Positions 23,785 through 36,015 of a stretch of DNA of 64,000 nucleotides are shown here, piece by piece. How positions within the stretch are numbered: the stretch's first letter is position 1; each line of letters opens with the position of its first letter. Source of the stretch: Megaleporinus macrocephalus (Eukaryota > Chordata > Actinopteri > Characiformes > Anostomidae); assembly GCA_021613375.1 (NCBI GenBank), contig CM038715.1, positions 3,039,878 to 3,103,877 on the forward strand, in the 5' to 3' direction. The notes under the pieces are model-generated. The model was given only the letters and a program-made list of their open reading frames with translations, did no database searches and was not told the origin of the DNA. A program made the translations under genes and the position numbers.

Positions 23785-24430
23785 AGAGATGGAAGGATCG
23801 ATTGGCTATGTATCAGTATCGGATGATTTTTAATCAAAAAATGCAATCGGCCAATATTTCTCCAGTTTAGCCGATCCCGAGAGCCGATCGATGGCGTTAA
23901 ACAAATGAGCCTAATTTCTGTATTTACAGCTAGCGTTTCATCCAGGAAGAGAAACCCTCCTTAAAGCCCCCTACAGCCAGCTCCCTGCAATTCCTATCTG
24001 AACCACTAGGTGAAAATACATACCCTTTAATTTTCCACACACTGATTAAAGCAGCGGCCTCGCGAAAAAGGAAGCGCTGATAGAAAACACGTCCGTCTGG
24101 CAGTGTTTACCGTATGTGACGCAGACTCCGTGGCATTTTTTAAATTAGTAAAATCAACGCGTCTCGTTGGAACCAAAACAAAGATATTTAACATACTAAT
24201 CTGATACTAATCTGATACTAATCTGATACTAATCTGATACTAATCTGATTCAGCACTTAAGAGACACCACACAGCTGAATACAGTGAGTATCAGTAACAG
24301 CAGAGCTAGCACGCACAGCTAGGGGGGGCTTGTAATGCTAATTTTAAAGGTCGATCTGGGGTTTATATGAATCAATATCGGATTATTCAAATAAAGATTG
24401 ATTGAGTCGAAAAATTTTTTAAACACACTC
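23785..24430 (+). mobile_element. hAT-like element (TTAGAGATG...GATCG), family 4
   Basis: Starts ttagagatggaaggatcgat. The block ccgtctggcagtgtttaccg followed by tatgtgacgcagactc and aaagatatttaacatactaa is shared with 32880-34130, where an L2 interrupts it. An 11-base unit (taatctgatac) is repeated about five times at 24198-24250. No transposase seen. Confidence 0.65.
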
Positions 24431-24736
24431 CTAATCGTGATACAATAGGGTCACGATATATTTCAGTTGCAATTCCAAATAAAACAGATCAGAGAAAATT
24501 AATTCTTAATTAATACATTAATTCTGCTGTACATCAGAGTAAAACTATCTGACTCTATAATTGTGGGTATATGTGAAACTGTGATATATGCCTAGTTTAC
24601 CCCAAAACAGTGGGTACGTTCGGCTGATATAATCAATGTTACTCCCCTCCACTCTCCAAGGCAGGTTTCTTCAGGCTACATTAACACAACATTGCAAGAA
24701 TCATCTAAATGTAAATACTGCAATATATTAAGGGTG
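24431..24736. other. Unassigned
   Basis: No feature recognised. Confidence 0.4.
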
Positions 24737-25324
24737 TGTCTCAAACTCTACTGAGCTCCTACATAGGCAGCACTTTACATCATAGTACGCGCTCCCGACA
24801 TGTAGACTGTCCCAATACTTACATACCTTAAACATACTGTCTACTGAGAAACCTTATTTAGACCTGATTTTAAGAAGCATCAAACTCTTCCTCAGCCGCT
24901 AAGACAATCCCATGATGCACTGCAGGCTAATCTAGGAGCAGTGAAGTGGTTTTAAAATGTGAGTTATTTTGATTCTCTGGAGTTTTAATGAGTTTCTGGT
25001 CATATAATCACACAAAACAGTATTTTATTATCAACTCTGTAACGAGTCCTTCACCATTTACACTTTATACTCCAGACATTAGCATTTATGGTAGCGGATT
25101 TTTAATCCTCGGGCTATTGTTTTGGATGCTGGCCGGTAGCTTAGCAACAAGCTAAACCACCGGTGGCGTGCTGCAGTGGGGGGAACAAGCCGTGACGCAG
25201 TCTCTCTCTAACTAGAGCGTCTCAGTAATCTGTTTTATGAGGAGAGATGAGGAGAGAACACTGATACTTACACACTCACTACCTAGGCAGCCTACTTATA
25301 CACTCACTAGGATTTGGGACAGAC
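24737..25324 (-). mobile_element. TIR element, family 2, near-complete copy
   Basis: Reversed relative to the 53.8-kb copy. Starts GGGTGTGTCTCAAACTCTAC, ends CACTAGGATTTGGGACAGAC. About 590 bases with roughly one copy of the 28-base terminal unit. Includes the shared blocks ctctagttagagagagact (complement) and catgatgcactgcaggcta. Confidence 0.85.
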
Positions 25325-25644
25325 CCTATGGTTTAATCCTCTATTTTCAATAAAAAAGTTACTCTGCAAATCAAAATGCTGAGCAAGTTTACTGCACGGT
25401 GAAAAGGTCATACCAGCACATGCCAAGCTCTCGGCTCAGCTTCTCCGTCTAACCACACCACATCCTCCCATCTGATTAAACCTGGGTCTGTTAGAGGACA
25501 GCCAGAACGTTCTGTAAAAGAAAGATTTCTGTCTCTAACAAAAAGGAAAATCAGGCTGAACTGAATCAAATGAAGGGAGGGGAAAGGATTTCTAAGAGAA
25601 GAACAGGCACTACTCAGGGTGTTTGTCGAGACTAGGTGTGTCAT
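25325..25644. other. Unassigned
   Basis: Minus ORF 25408-25698 runs into the Rex1 tail. Not a recognised protein. Confidence 0.4.
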
Positions 25645-25773
25645 TTCAAGAGATTCAAGATTCAATTCAAGAGATTCAAGAGTTTTATTATCAAACATAC
25701 AGCAGAACAGACAGTTACACTGTACAATGAAATTCTTACTTTGGGAGCAGTGTGTAGAGTTTAAGTGTGTGTA

Positions 25774-25831
<58 letters not shown>

Positions 25832-26690
25832 CTGCTGGGAGCAGTGCTGGTTGTAGAGTGTAACAGCAGCAGGAAGGATAGACCTGTGATGCCGCTTCTT
25901 CACACACTTGGGGTGAAGCAGTCTGTGGCTGAAGGAGCTGCCCAGAGTCTCCTGTATGGGGTGGGAGTCATTCTCCAGCATGGATACCAGTTTGGCTAAC
26001 ATCCTCCTGTCTCCCACCACCTGCACTGGGTCTAGGGGGCTTACCAGGACAGAGCTGGCCCTCTTTATGAGTTTGTCCAGTCTCTTCCCGTCTGCTGTTG
26101 AGATGCTGCCGCCCCAACAGACTACTCTCACTATGCTGGGTCAGAGAAGGTCCTCAGGAGTTCTCCCTGCACTCCAAATGACCCCAGTCTCCTCAGTAGG
26201 TGGAGTCTGCTCTGGCCTTTTCTGTACAGTGCAGTGGTGTTAACTGACCAGTCCAGCTTGTTGTTTAGGTGAACACCCAGATACTTAGAAGAGTCCACTC
26301 TCTGGATGTCCATACCCTGGATGTTCACTGATGGAGGGGGGTGCCTGCACCTGTGGAAATCCACCACCAGTTCTTTGGTCTTCCCCGCATTTATCTGGAG
26401 GTGGTTCTGCAGACACCAGTCCACAAAGTCCTGAATCAGTTCCCTGTACTCGCCGTTCTTCTTATTAGTTATGAGTCCGACGATCGCTGAGTCATCAGAG
26501 AACTTCTGGAGGTGACAGTTCTGTGAGCTGTACAGGAAGTCAGCAGTGTACAGCGTGAAGAGGAACGGTGCCAGGACCGCTCCCTGAGGCGCCCCCTGTG
26601 CTGCAGACCACCTTATTAGATACATATACTGTGGTTGGTTGGTGAGGTAGTCCAGAATCCAGTTAGACAGGTGACTGTTCACTCCACTAT
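25645..26690 (-). pseudogene. Rex1/Babar-type LINE reverse transcriptase, 5'-truncated and frameshifted
   Basis: Minus-strand 26682-26131 encodes RT fingers/palm: SNWILDYLTNQPQYMYLIRW, GAPQGAVLAPFLFTLYTADF, KFSDDSAIVGLI (the F/YADD box with A to S), NHLQINAGKTKELVVDFH, SSKYLGVHLNNKLDW. Near 26131 the frame breaks, and 26131-25736 carries the C-terminus (VCWGGSISTADGKRLDKLIK, HRLLHPKCVKKRHHRSILPA). A (TG)n array (25765-25830 on plus) sits in the 3' region, and the end has CTTGAATC-like repeats typical of Rex1 tails. The 5' part and endonuclease are missing, so it is inactive. Confidence 0.88.
25765..25830. repeat. (GT)n microsatellite inside the Rex1 tail
   Basis: About 30 GT units between the RT C-terminus and the tail. 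Confidence 0.95.
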
Positions 26691-27330
26691 GTTCCAGTAT
26701 GTTTCAATATGAAAACATTACAGCCTATGATGTTCTGTGTATGTCTATGTGTCATATTGCAGAGATATTAAAAGAAATTTGCATGCTTATCAGCTAGCTC
26801 TGGCCTGTCTCATCATATAATATTATTTTATACATGAAGAGGTGATAGGGAATCACTGTAGGATGACAGGATGAAGAAGCATCACAGCCCAAACAACATA
26901 TTCAACCATAATTAAGGTTCTTCTCCTGGTTGGACTGTTGAAGGACAGGTAGCCAATGCAATGAACAGTAAACACAACATTGGTAAAAGCTCTTGGCAAG
27001 CCAAGCAACCGCCGCTGCCTACCCCCGACAAGAAAGTAAAATAAACGACATAAATAGTGGAGAGAGAGATAACACTGGTGCTGCTTTCCACCACCGGAGA
27101 CACTCTTGGTGAGTCAAAGAATAAAGTTTGATGCTGAACTCACAATGTTTTATTTAGACAGGTAAGTAAATAGCTGTTAATGCTAATGCTAAGGTGACTC
27201 GACATAACCTTTATCGATATTCCGCCCACTATTTGTTTGGATTATGAATTTGACAGGTTGCTTCATTTTATAAATTGCTTCTTTAAAAGGGTTCTCTAAA
27301 CAACCATCCTGCGAAAGGTACTTCAAGGCA
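26691..27330. other. Unassigned
   Basis: Short ORFs only. agaataaagtttgatgctg (27118) resembles a polyadenylation context, but no linked gene or LTR pair is visible. Confidence 0.35.
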
Positions 27331-27545
27331 CTAAAGCTCATGTAACTTTTCCTTTTAATTATTAAAAAGAAGGGACTAAAGCACATGTAACTTTTATTTT
27401 TTATTTTTAATCATAAAAAAAGAAGAACTAAAGCACAGGTAACTTATTTTTTATTTTTGATTATAAAAAAGAAGAGACTAAAGCACAGGTAACTTATTTT
27501 TTATTTTTGATTATAAAAAAGAAGGCACTAAAGCACATGTAATTT
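27331..27545. repeat. About 50-bp AT-rich minisatellite, 4-5 units
   Basis: actaaagcacatgtaacttt / ttattattataaaaaagaag-like unit repeats at about 27331, 27377, 27429, 27478 and 27524. Confidence 0.8.
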
Positions 27546-27562
27546 TTTTTAACTATAAAAAA

Positions 27563-27752
27563 GAAAGTTTACTTCAACTTCTTTTATTATACTTTAGATA
27601 TTTCATATATTTTTCTATTATTTCTTTTTTGTTATCCTCATCTACTGGTGAATGGAGGAACAGCAAAGTAAGAATTTTATGGTACAGTGTCTGTACAGTC
27701 TGTTTCTGCTGTGTAGATGACAATAAAACTCTTGAATCTTAAATCTTGAAAC
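27563..27752 (+). mobile_element. Rex1-type LINE 3' tail
   Basis: ggtgaatggaggaacagcaa, agtaagaattttatggtaca, aataaaactcttgaatctta: the 3' UTR and terminal repeat of the Rex1 family seen at 25645, without RT. Confidence 0.75.
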
Positions 27753-28172
27753 ATGGTTCTCCTACAGTGTCATGTAAAGTACCCTTTCTGGAATTTTCTT
27801 TTCAGATTGCACCATAACTTATTTTTATCCAAATGCCAATGCATAGATAGCATAGACGTTCCAGAGATAGTAGGGTTGCCATTAGTGGTAATGCTAAAGC
27901 TAATGGGCTAGCACTCATATTCAGCACTCTTTGATGTAGAACATCAGCCATTCACTGGGTTAACCAAACCCCAGAAGCACTGCGGATTTCAAGAGACTCG
28001 ACCAACATACTATAAACGCTGCCATAAATTACAGCTCGCAGCAGAGCAGCAGAGCAAAGCTAGTTTCAAATTACGCTGCGGCTCATTTTTTGTAGCCTGT
28101 TTCATGCTTTTTTTCCCTCCCACCCATAAAAGATGTACCCATTACAAAATTAAAGCTATACATTCTTTCCTA
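27753..28172. other. Unassigned
   Basis: Between two Rex1 tails. No gene seen. Confidence 0.4.
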
Positions 28173-28290
28173 AATTCAAGATTGAAGAGTTTTATTGTCA
28201 TATGCACAGCAGAAAACCAGACAGTTACACTGTACAATCAAATTCTTACTTTGCTGTTCCTCCTTTCGTCAGTAGATAAGGATAACAAAA
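28173..28290 (-). mobile_element. Rex1-type LINE 3' tail
   Basis: Complement of the same tail: attcaagattgaagagtttt, acagttacactgtacaatca, ttactttgctgttcctcc. Confidence 0.75.
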
Positions 28291-28334
28291 AATGAAATAA
28301 AATTTAAAAAATCATAATAATTAAAAAATAAAAA

Positions 28335-28337
<3 letters not shown>

Positions 28338-28415
<78 letters not shown>

Positions 28416-28458
28416 AAATATATTAAGTATAATATATATATAAACAAAATATATTAAG

Positions 28459-28488
<30 letters not shown>
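28338..28488. repeat. (TA)n arrays
   Basis: 28338-28412 and 28465-28488, with a duplicated acaaaatatattaagta motif between. Confidence 0.95.
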
Positions 28489-28494
<6 letters not shown>

Positions 28495-28819
28495 TTTTTT
28501 TTCTTGCTTTGCATGCTTATGAAAAAATGAACAAATAATGAGTAAAGAAAAAAAATGGAGTATGCAGGATTCTGGTTATGCGATTTAAACATAAGATATT
28601 TTGCTCTATGCATTTATCTGTTCTACCGTGCTGGTCATATATCACTGACCTGAGATCTAGCAAAGCTCTTGTAACTCTTCTAAAGAGTTGTGGCAGTCAG
28701 TTGTGCCGGTGCATGCTGGGCTTGGGATGATTTGGGAGGGAGCCGGGGGATGCAAAGTCTGTTATCTCAGCCTTTCAATCAGCGTCGAGCAGCAGGTCCT
28801 ACCCCGCTACTGTGTTTAG
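28489..28819. other. Unassigned
   Basis: No gene or repeat partner recognised. Confidence 0.4.
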
Positions 28820-28950
28820 GGCTGCACCTATCGATTAACTTCTTAATCAATTAATCTTCTGATATTTTTTCTCTGAATAATCAATTAATCTAATGACAAA
28901 TTTTTAGATGACTTTAATGTGAGTGGCTTATGAATCATTTTGTATTATTT
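28820..28950 (+). mobile_element. hAT-like terminal fragment
   Basis: tagggctgcacctatcgatt, then repeated aatcaattaatct: start of a common TAGGGCTG-type hAT MITE. No right end. Confidence 0.5.
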
Positions 28951-29078
28951 TGTTATGGATTTGTAACCAATGGATGATTATGTGCGTATATACGACTAAG
29001 AGTCCACGCTCAGAGGCGTAAATGACACGTAGCCCATACGCCTTACAGACAAGAAACCGGACAGTTTGTAAACTAGGG

Positions 29079-29347
29079 GTCTGTCTCAAATCCTAGTGAG
29101 TGTGTAAGTAGGCTGTCTAGGTAGTGAGTGTGTAAGTAGGCTGTCTAGGTAGCAGCTGTGTAAGTATCAGTGCTCTCTCCTCATCTCTCCTCATAAAACA
29201 GCTGAGGAAGAGTTCGATGCTTCTTTAAAATCAGGTCTAAATAAGGTTCCTCAGTAGCAGCATGTTTAAGGTATGTAAGTATTGAGACAGTCTACATGTC
29301 GGGAGCGCATACTATGACTTAAAATGCTGCCTATGTAGGAGATCACT
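29079..29347 (+). mobile_element. TIR element, family 2, internally deleted copy
   Basis: Begins tctgtctcaaatcctagtga and ends gtttgaaacacaccc. It has two to three 28-base units and lacks the middle of the element (the caccggtgg block). About 270 bases. Confidence 0.8.
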
Positions 29348-29476
29348 AGAGTTTGAAACACACCCAATATATTTTGGCAAAGAGTCGTTTGAGAAGCAGC
29401 TAAGCTCCCGTGGTATCTAGAACAGTCTTAGGTTCTACACTGGACGAATAAGAAACGGTTAGCAATGAGACTTTTC

Positions 29477-29772
29477 AAGTGACACTACTGAAAGAAACAT
29501 GATACACGTGTTAATAATCTATAAATAATCTATAAGATAAGATAAACAGGTGCTGTTCTGCTGCTGTGTTGATGAAGATCTACGGGATGTTTGATCTTCA
29601 AGGTCTCGTGTGTAGCAGTTGTACTGTTGTGATCATCTCCACTGTGCAGAGCTGACAGAGCACCACACTGTTGTGTTTCTGTGTGAAACACTCCCACAAC
29701 GTTTTTGAGTGATTGTTTGTACGTAATTTCATAATTAATTATGTCGACACGTCGCCCCAGCCCTAATCACGA
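29477..29772 (-). mobile_element. Fragment of the BED-finger hAT derivative
   Basis: Complement of the BED-finger part and one terminus: ttgatcttcaaggtctcgtg, ctgacagagcaccacactgt, then a cgccccagccctaatcac end. The other terminus is missing. Confidence 0.8.
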
Positions 29773-31126
29773 TACAGCCAAGTTACCTAAGTTACACAGG
29801 TGCTCGCTGATTCTCGAGACATACCCAAAACATTTTCTCCCAGATTCACCACAACCACAGGCAGTTTCACTGCTGGCTTTAGAATATTAATAAAATATAT
29901 ATGTATATTCACATTACAGGCAGCATCAAAATTCTGAACTTTGGACTGTGACCCCCAACACTCGCTGTGTGGTACCGCTCTGTGAGCACTGTTAAAGTTC
30001 TTGCCACCAGCATTTTGCCTTTACAGCATTCAATTAAAACTATAGAGTCACATAAAGCCACAGTAAATTACATGTGGCTGGAAATTTACAGAGAAAGGCA
30101 GTCAGTCTTTTACATGAACAGACAAACACTGGTTACCTCAGTTACGGTTATAAATCCAGTCATATTTCTTTTCTTACCTCACAAATTTCAGCTCCAGAAT
30201 GTTATTTTAATTATTATTTTTATTATACTTAAATAAACAAAGTGCAAAACTTAACGTAAACTTGTTTGTATGCATTCTGGATCATTCTGTCCAGAGTCTA
30301 CTGATCTGTGCTGCTTAGTTTCTCCATAGTGAACTCATAACGAGCTTCTAAAACAGCATCGTAATTATCCACGGGTTGGGACGACCAATAAACTGTGAAA
30401 GACACTGAGAACCATAATCAGCCATCAAGGATATCGCGTTTAGTGTTAAAAGCTAAGCGGAAAGCTGCGGGAAGTGGGAGTAAAAACAAGAACATTCAGT
30501 TCAAGCTAAATTTGAGTATTACTAAGACATACGAATATGTACACAGGGCCTTTAAAACTGATAAAAAGCAGTTTAGAGATGGTTTCGTAGCACCTTCCAG
30601 TCCTATGAGTATCAACAACTCCTTTTCTGAGGTTCTCAGAAATCTCCTTTATTTATGATAGAATTCCACAAACACGCAGTATGAAGATCTGACTTTCGTC
30701 ACTCGCAGACCTATTAAATTGGGTCATTTTTATCAATAAATACAAGAACAAGTATACTTTAAGTCTTATTTGATTAATTGGGTTCTCTTTTAGAACTTCT
30801 GATTGTACTCTCATGTTTATGCAGAAATAGATTGTAATAGATTGTATTTATACATTATGGAGGGTGAACATCACAAAGAAACAATATATGTAGTTATTAT
30901 TAATGTATTTGTGAGTTTATGTTTAAAACTGTAGACATTCCTGAATCTACTGTTTACAGGTAATGCATATTAAGGCAAATTCTAATAGCATTCTTTTTAC
31001 AGGTAAATTGATGGATAAGAGATTTCACTATAAGAAGTTTGTTGCACTGTGGCTGCTACTTCTAATACTTGCACATAAAAGCACACAACATATTTTTTAT
31101 TTTTTACCTAAAAAAAAATAATAATA
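29773..31126. other. Unassigned; 87-codon ORF of unknown nature
   Basis: The plus ORF 30395-30658 (KAKRKAAGSGSKNKNIQFKL) is basic and has no recognised domain. A splice context is not evident. Confidence 0.35.
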
Positions 31127-31240
31127 ATTTCATTTACTTCAACTTATATTATTATATTTTGTATATATTTTTTATTTTTTTTGTTATCTTTATTTACTGG
31201 TGAATGGAGGAACAGCAAAGTAAGAATTTCATTGTACAGC
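31127..31240 (+). mobile_element. Rex1-type LINE 3' tail, truncated
   Basis: ttactggtgaatggaggaac and agcaaagtaagaatttcatt match 27640-27690. It stops before the terminal repeat. Confidence 0.7.
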
Positions 31241-31721
31241 TCCATTAAAATTCATGATCAGTAACTAATACTTTCAGTTAAAACAGAATCTGTGACTGAA
31301 ACTAGTGTAAACGCTCGCTTGCTACATAGATTAAACTTCCATTTGCAGAAATTTTTGCAGTTTTACACCAAAAATGTGAAATTTTAAACAAAAACAGTGA
31401 ATAGTCAATTCAGAAACCTGTTAAACCAGCATGGCTCTTCATGTATGACTCTGTATAACCAACCACACAATACAACTGACTCACACACACAGACTCATGT
31501 GAAGATGAATTTGGAGAAAAGTCAGATTTTAACATTGCTGGCTGATGTTCTGGCTGAAGCATGCTAGATCTCCTGGGGGTCTACAACTGCAAGGCTTTGG
31601 GGTCTGTCATTCTACTGTGAGGGGTCTAATAGGGAGACCACTTAAGAGCCAGAGCAATGACACAGCAGATCACAGCCAAGGCCGATTCAGACAGCTGCTA
31701 ACAATGAAGGGATTATCAACC

Positions 31722-31757
<36 letters not shown>
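31722..31757. repeat. (CA)n microsatellite
   Basis: About 18 CA units. Confidence 0.95.
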
Positions 31758-31758
<1 letters not shown>

Positions 31759-31868
31759 CTTGTGTACAGTAACACAGGCTACAAGACTGAGGACCTGAAA
31801 AGAACAAGCGAAGCACAGAAGAAAAATGTTCATCATCAGCACATATTTGAAAATCAGCAAATTTCCAG

Positions 31869-31870
<2 letters not shown>

Positions 31871-31956
<86 letters not shown>
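31871..31956. repeat. (GA)n microsatellite
   Basis: About 42 GA units with two single-base interruptions. Confidence 0.95.
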
Positions 31957-32526
31957 CCCACAATAGAACAGAGCAACTCCCTTCTTCTTACTTTTCTCCC
32001 TCACAATAATTACTGCTGACTGAATGAGAGAAAAGCAGAGACCGAGCAAAAAGGTGCAGAGAAACACTTCAGTTACAGGTAAATGTGCTTTCTCTGGACT
32101 GAGATTTGAGAGTAATATTTATTTAATAAGCAAAATCCAGTAAACGCAACAGAGAACTGACAGATTTCAGGATCACACAGGCTCTTCAGTGAAAACCGTC
32201 TAAGCGTCCGTCATGTCATCAGGAATGTGACTCCTGGTGATGCTCCAGCCATCCATAGCTGGGACAGCACAGTGACAGCACACAGACCTCTCTCTGAGTG
32301 AGGAGCGTGGCTTCTCTTCTCCCCCTCCTTCCCACCAGCACCCCTTTTCCTCCTCATCCCAGTATCTCTCAATCCTGCCTCCACACATCCAATCAGGGTT
32401 TTGGTGCAAGTTCTCAGCCATACAGTTTCTCCCTATACTACAACCAAATCGCAGCTAACTACAATGACAGTGTCAATTCGGGAACTGCGGGCCAATACAG
32501 ATATATAAACATTTAAAAAACGCTGG

Positions 32527-32842
32527 ATTAGTAGCATAGAGAAATCATGATACAGCGGTCACGATTCAATATATCGCGATACTGCAAGCAAAGTGATATA
32601 TTGTGATTTTTCAAATCCTACACACCACTATATATACACAGGTTTGCCAATGCTTACAATAGCGCTGCGCCCTTGCACTCCTTGTTAATGTTGGAGTGGA
32701 GCTGAAAACTGATTACAACACTGCCAGAGGTTTAAACACAACATGCAAGGATTCAGGAATTTATGTATTAATACTGTGTTTTTAAGAATCGATACAGTAT
32801 CACTAAACACAATATTCTTAATATTTTCTTACACCCCTAATA
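32527..32842 (+). mobile_element. hAT-type MITE, family 1, 5'-truncated
   Basis: Keeps cacgattcaatatatcgcga, ttggagtggagctgaaaac and the right end ttcttacacccctaa. The CTAGTGG block is deleted. Confidence 0.75.
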
Positions 32843-32871
32843 TTATAATAAATCATACTGTTTGGTTTTTG

Positions 32872-34377
32872 TCAGACTGACTAAAGCAGCGGCTGATAGA
32901 AAACATCGTCCGTCTGGCAGTGTTTACCGTAAAACCTATTATACTGACCTGCAAGATCTAATTTCCTATTATGAACCGCCACGCTTACTCAGATCACAGG
33001 ATGCTGGTTTTCTAGTAGTCTTCCAAAAATTCAGAAGACTAAAATTTTGAGCTTTTTCCTACAAAGCCCCCAAATTGTGGAATAATCTCCCAGTTAATGT
33101 TCGAGACTCTGATAGTCTCAACATTTAAGTCTAGACTGAAAACATACTTGTTTAATAGCTTCTGGTAATTAATCTTTTCTTTTAGATGAAGGCAGGAGAT
33201 CTGGGGGTTCATGGACACAGAGGTTTATGGTAAACTGTGATGTTGGTGCTGTTGTTCCACCACTTGATGGTGGAGTGGGGGGACCCCAGTGTCTCAGGGT
33301 GGTCTCATGTCCATGTTACCTTCTGGTTCTCTCCTTTTAGTTTAGGCTGTTATAGTTAGATCTGCCGGAGTCGCCAGCCACACTCTAAAATTCTGAAAAT
33401 TCATATTCTCTACAGTCTTACTACTGAGCCCAACTAACTCTCTCTCTTTACTCCTCCTGAGGTAATGACTGTCCTCCCGTCTGTTGAAGGCTGTTGAAGG
33501 ACTGACCATCAGGGCCTCCACCCCACCATCACCAGCCAGCTCTCCTGTCCATTTACTGCTACACCCTCAGTTACATCACTGTACCATCCAGATGTTCCAG
33601 CATTGAGATATGATGGGACTGTTTCAGCTCACGCCCACTTTACATAAAGACTCAGTCAGAGACTGCCTCAGTCAGAGACTGCCTCAGTCAGAGACTGCCT
33701 CAGTCAGAGACTGCCTCTACCTGTGCAGCTTCTAAAGCTTTGCTATCCAGATTTCAAACAGAGACTCTTTTCTTTGATGTTTAGTTTATTAAACTGTAAA
33801 TACTGTTCTACCAGAGGAGGATGGGTCTCCCCCTGTGAGTCTGGTTCCTCTCAAGGTTTCTTCCTCCAGTCTGAGGGAGGTGTTCTTGCTCACTGGGGGG
33901 TATATGTTGTAACTGTCTGTTTTCAAAACTCTGTAAAGCTGCTTTGAGACAACATTGTTGTAAAAAGCGCTACACAAATTAACTTGACTTGACTACCGTA
34001 TGTGACTCAGACTCATCCAGGACGTTCTGTAGCATCTGTCACATCAGCGTGTCTCGTGGAACCAAAATAAAGATATTTAACATATTAATCTGATACAGTA
34101 CTTAAGAGACACCACACCGCTGAATAATCAGCAAACAGCTAGCACAAAACTAATAACCCAGAAACCCGTACAGACCAGATCTGACCGGTACGAACAGAAC
34201 AGCAGCAGCAACAGCCAGAGAGCTAAAGAACCACAGCCAGAGTGATTGAGTTTATAGTTCTAGTCTTTTAAACCGACTTTAAATCAGCGCTACCAAACTC
34301 TGATATCGGCTGATGACGATATATTAAAAAAAAAAAAAACGGCAAATATCGGCCCAATATATCGGCCAATCTCTGCA
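32872..34377 (+). mobile_element. hAT-like element, family 4, interrupted by an L2
   Basis: Left part 32872-32931 and right part 33994-34377 match 24040-24310 of the other copy. The right end gcccaatatatcggccaatc then tctctgcatg is terminus-like. Confidence 0.7.
32932..33993 (+). mobile_element. L2-clade LINE 3' end, nested, with 7-bp TSD
   Basis: Encodes decayed RT C-terminal peptides (YTDLQDLISYYEPPRLLRSQ; SYKAPKLWNNLPVNVRDSDS). The 3' UTR holds gggtctccccctgtgagtct, gctgctttgagacaacattg and tail ctacacaaattaacttgact. TACCGTA precedes (32925-32931) and follows (33994-34000). An 18-base repeat (agactgcctcagtcagag) recurs about four times at 33658-33717. Confidence 0.9.
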
Positions 34378-34649
34378 TGATACACAGGTACAGATATCCA
34401 TATATTAATATGAGCACTCATACATTGCTTTGGTTATAATCATGTGGAGTGTATATATATATATAAATAAGGTAGTTATATAAAGGTAGTTCATCCCACT
34501 AATACTTTGTTAAAGCTTAAAAAAAATTGAAGTAATTAAAAAGAGATACTTTTCTTTAAAACAACAAACTCAGGTCAACACAGCCACAAACATCAGAGTT
34601 TATTTTAGTCTTGTTTTCCCCATTTCCCAACATAGCTGAATTATTAACA

Positions 34650-34650
<1 letters not shown>

Positions 34651-34740
<90 letters not shown>
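34651..34740. repeat. (GA)n microsatellite
   Basis: About 45 perfect GA units. Confidence 0.95.
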
Positions 34741-34742
<2 letters not shown>

Positions 34743-34881
34743 TGATGGTTATAATGCATGAAGCAGCCCATGGAAAACTCTCATCTATTAAACAAAAGCA
34801 GTGATAAATAAGTGGAGCCTTGATTTTCAGAACACAGTTGGAAGAGAAGCAGCAGTAAAACTGCCTCATCCACACACCGGC

Positions 34882-34900
34882 CTAACCCTAACCCTAACCT
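34882..34900. repeat. Short telomere-like (CCCTAA)3
   Basis: ctaaccctaaccctaacct: three units only. Confidence 0.6.
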
Positions 34901-36015
34901 TACACTTCATTATGCATTAGTCCTGGTGACCCCATCCACTGCACATATCTGCCTTTCCCCAGTTTTAGTGAGTAATGGCAAATCAGAGCAAAGTATTATG
35001 TTTCTGGATAATGCAACAGCAATATAAACAATAACTAAGATAATTATAATACTAGTGTAAACTTTCAGTGCAACAATAAACTGAACATTCAAGGACAATT
35101 TTAAATATAAAAATAGAAAACGTGTTTATATTTTAATTTTGAGGATTTTTAAGAACGAGGCACCTACATATTATCTGTGTCACATTATTAACCACATTGT
35201 TCTAATATAACTAATAATTACTAATATAATATGTTTTAGTCTACGGTAACCTGATAATGCAAAAGCATATATATAATATAAAACAGTTTTTCGCTAGGAA
35301 AGCTGCGGGGAAAAGATTGCCTGCAATGAGATCATGCATAATCATCACATGTATGAGTTTTCTGCTTGTAAATGAAAGAGTTGTAATAATTATAATGCTT
35401 TAAAATAACGTTTCGGTCAAAGTACAGCCACAGCTAAGAGATGGCCAATATCTGCTTGGTTTAATAAGGTCTGAATGGGTTCTAATCCCATCCGATCCAG
35501 AGTATCATTAAGTACAGGTCAGTCATAACAGCCCATTTTTTAATTGGGAATAAAGAATGTTTTTTTAAATATTATCAACATGATTCAACACTGACCTGCA
35601 TTATTTTGAACAAAATTATTGACCTTTGTTTTTGATGGTGTGAAAGCTTTAGGTTATCAAAACACTCACAAAAATCTTTTGCGGGTGGTCAAGTTTTTTT
35701 TGTTTTTTTTTTTAAAGAGAACCCCCAAAAGTTTTTTTTATTTATTTAGAAATTAACTCTTTTATTCTAAATATGTAACATATGGATGCAGCCATTATTT
35801 CTGACACGCAATGCCTGCTGGGTAGATGAGGTCAGATGGTTTCAGGTCTGAACTGGACTGTTGTGTGAAGGAGTGAGTGTTAGTTACTAACCTAGCTTAA
35901 AGAAATCCATGTACATTGTGTTGTTGATGGTGTTTCAGTGAAAGGCAGTGTGAAGACTGATATTAGTCTAAACAGCTTCACAAACATAAACAAGGAGAAT
36001 AGTTAGTGAAGCAGC

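Larger units (their letters stand above)
31241..32526. other. Unassigned with CA and GA microsatellites
   Basis: No gene seen. ORFs over the microsatellites are artefacts. Confidence 0.4.
34378..36015. other. Unassigned AT-rich
   Basis: Contains (GA)n and the short telomere-like run. No coding exon recognised. Confidence 0.4.

Noticed and set aside
25619..26243. Plus-strand ORFs over the Rex1 copy
   Set aside because: Shadows of the minus-strand reverse transcriptase and its GT microsatellite.
31670..32067. Leu/Ser-rich ORFs
   Set aside because: Translations of (GA)n and (CA)n. The same applies at 34556-34875.
34882..34900. Interstitial telomere
   Set aside because: Only three hexamers; could be chance.
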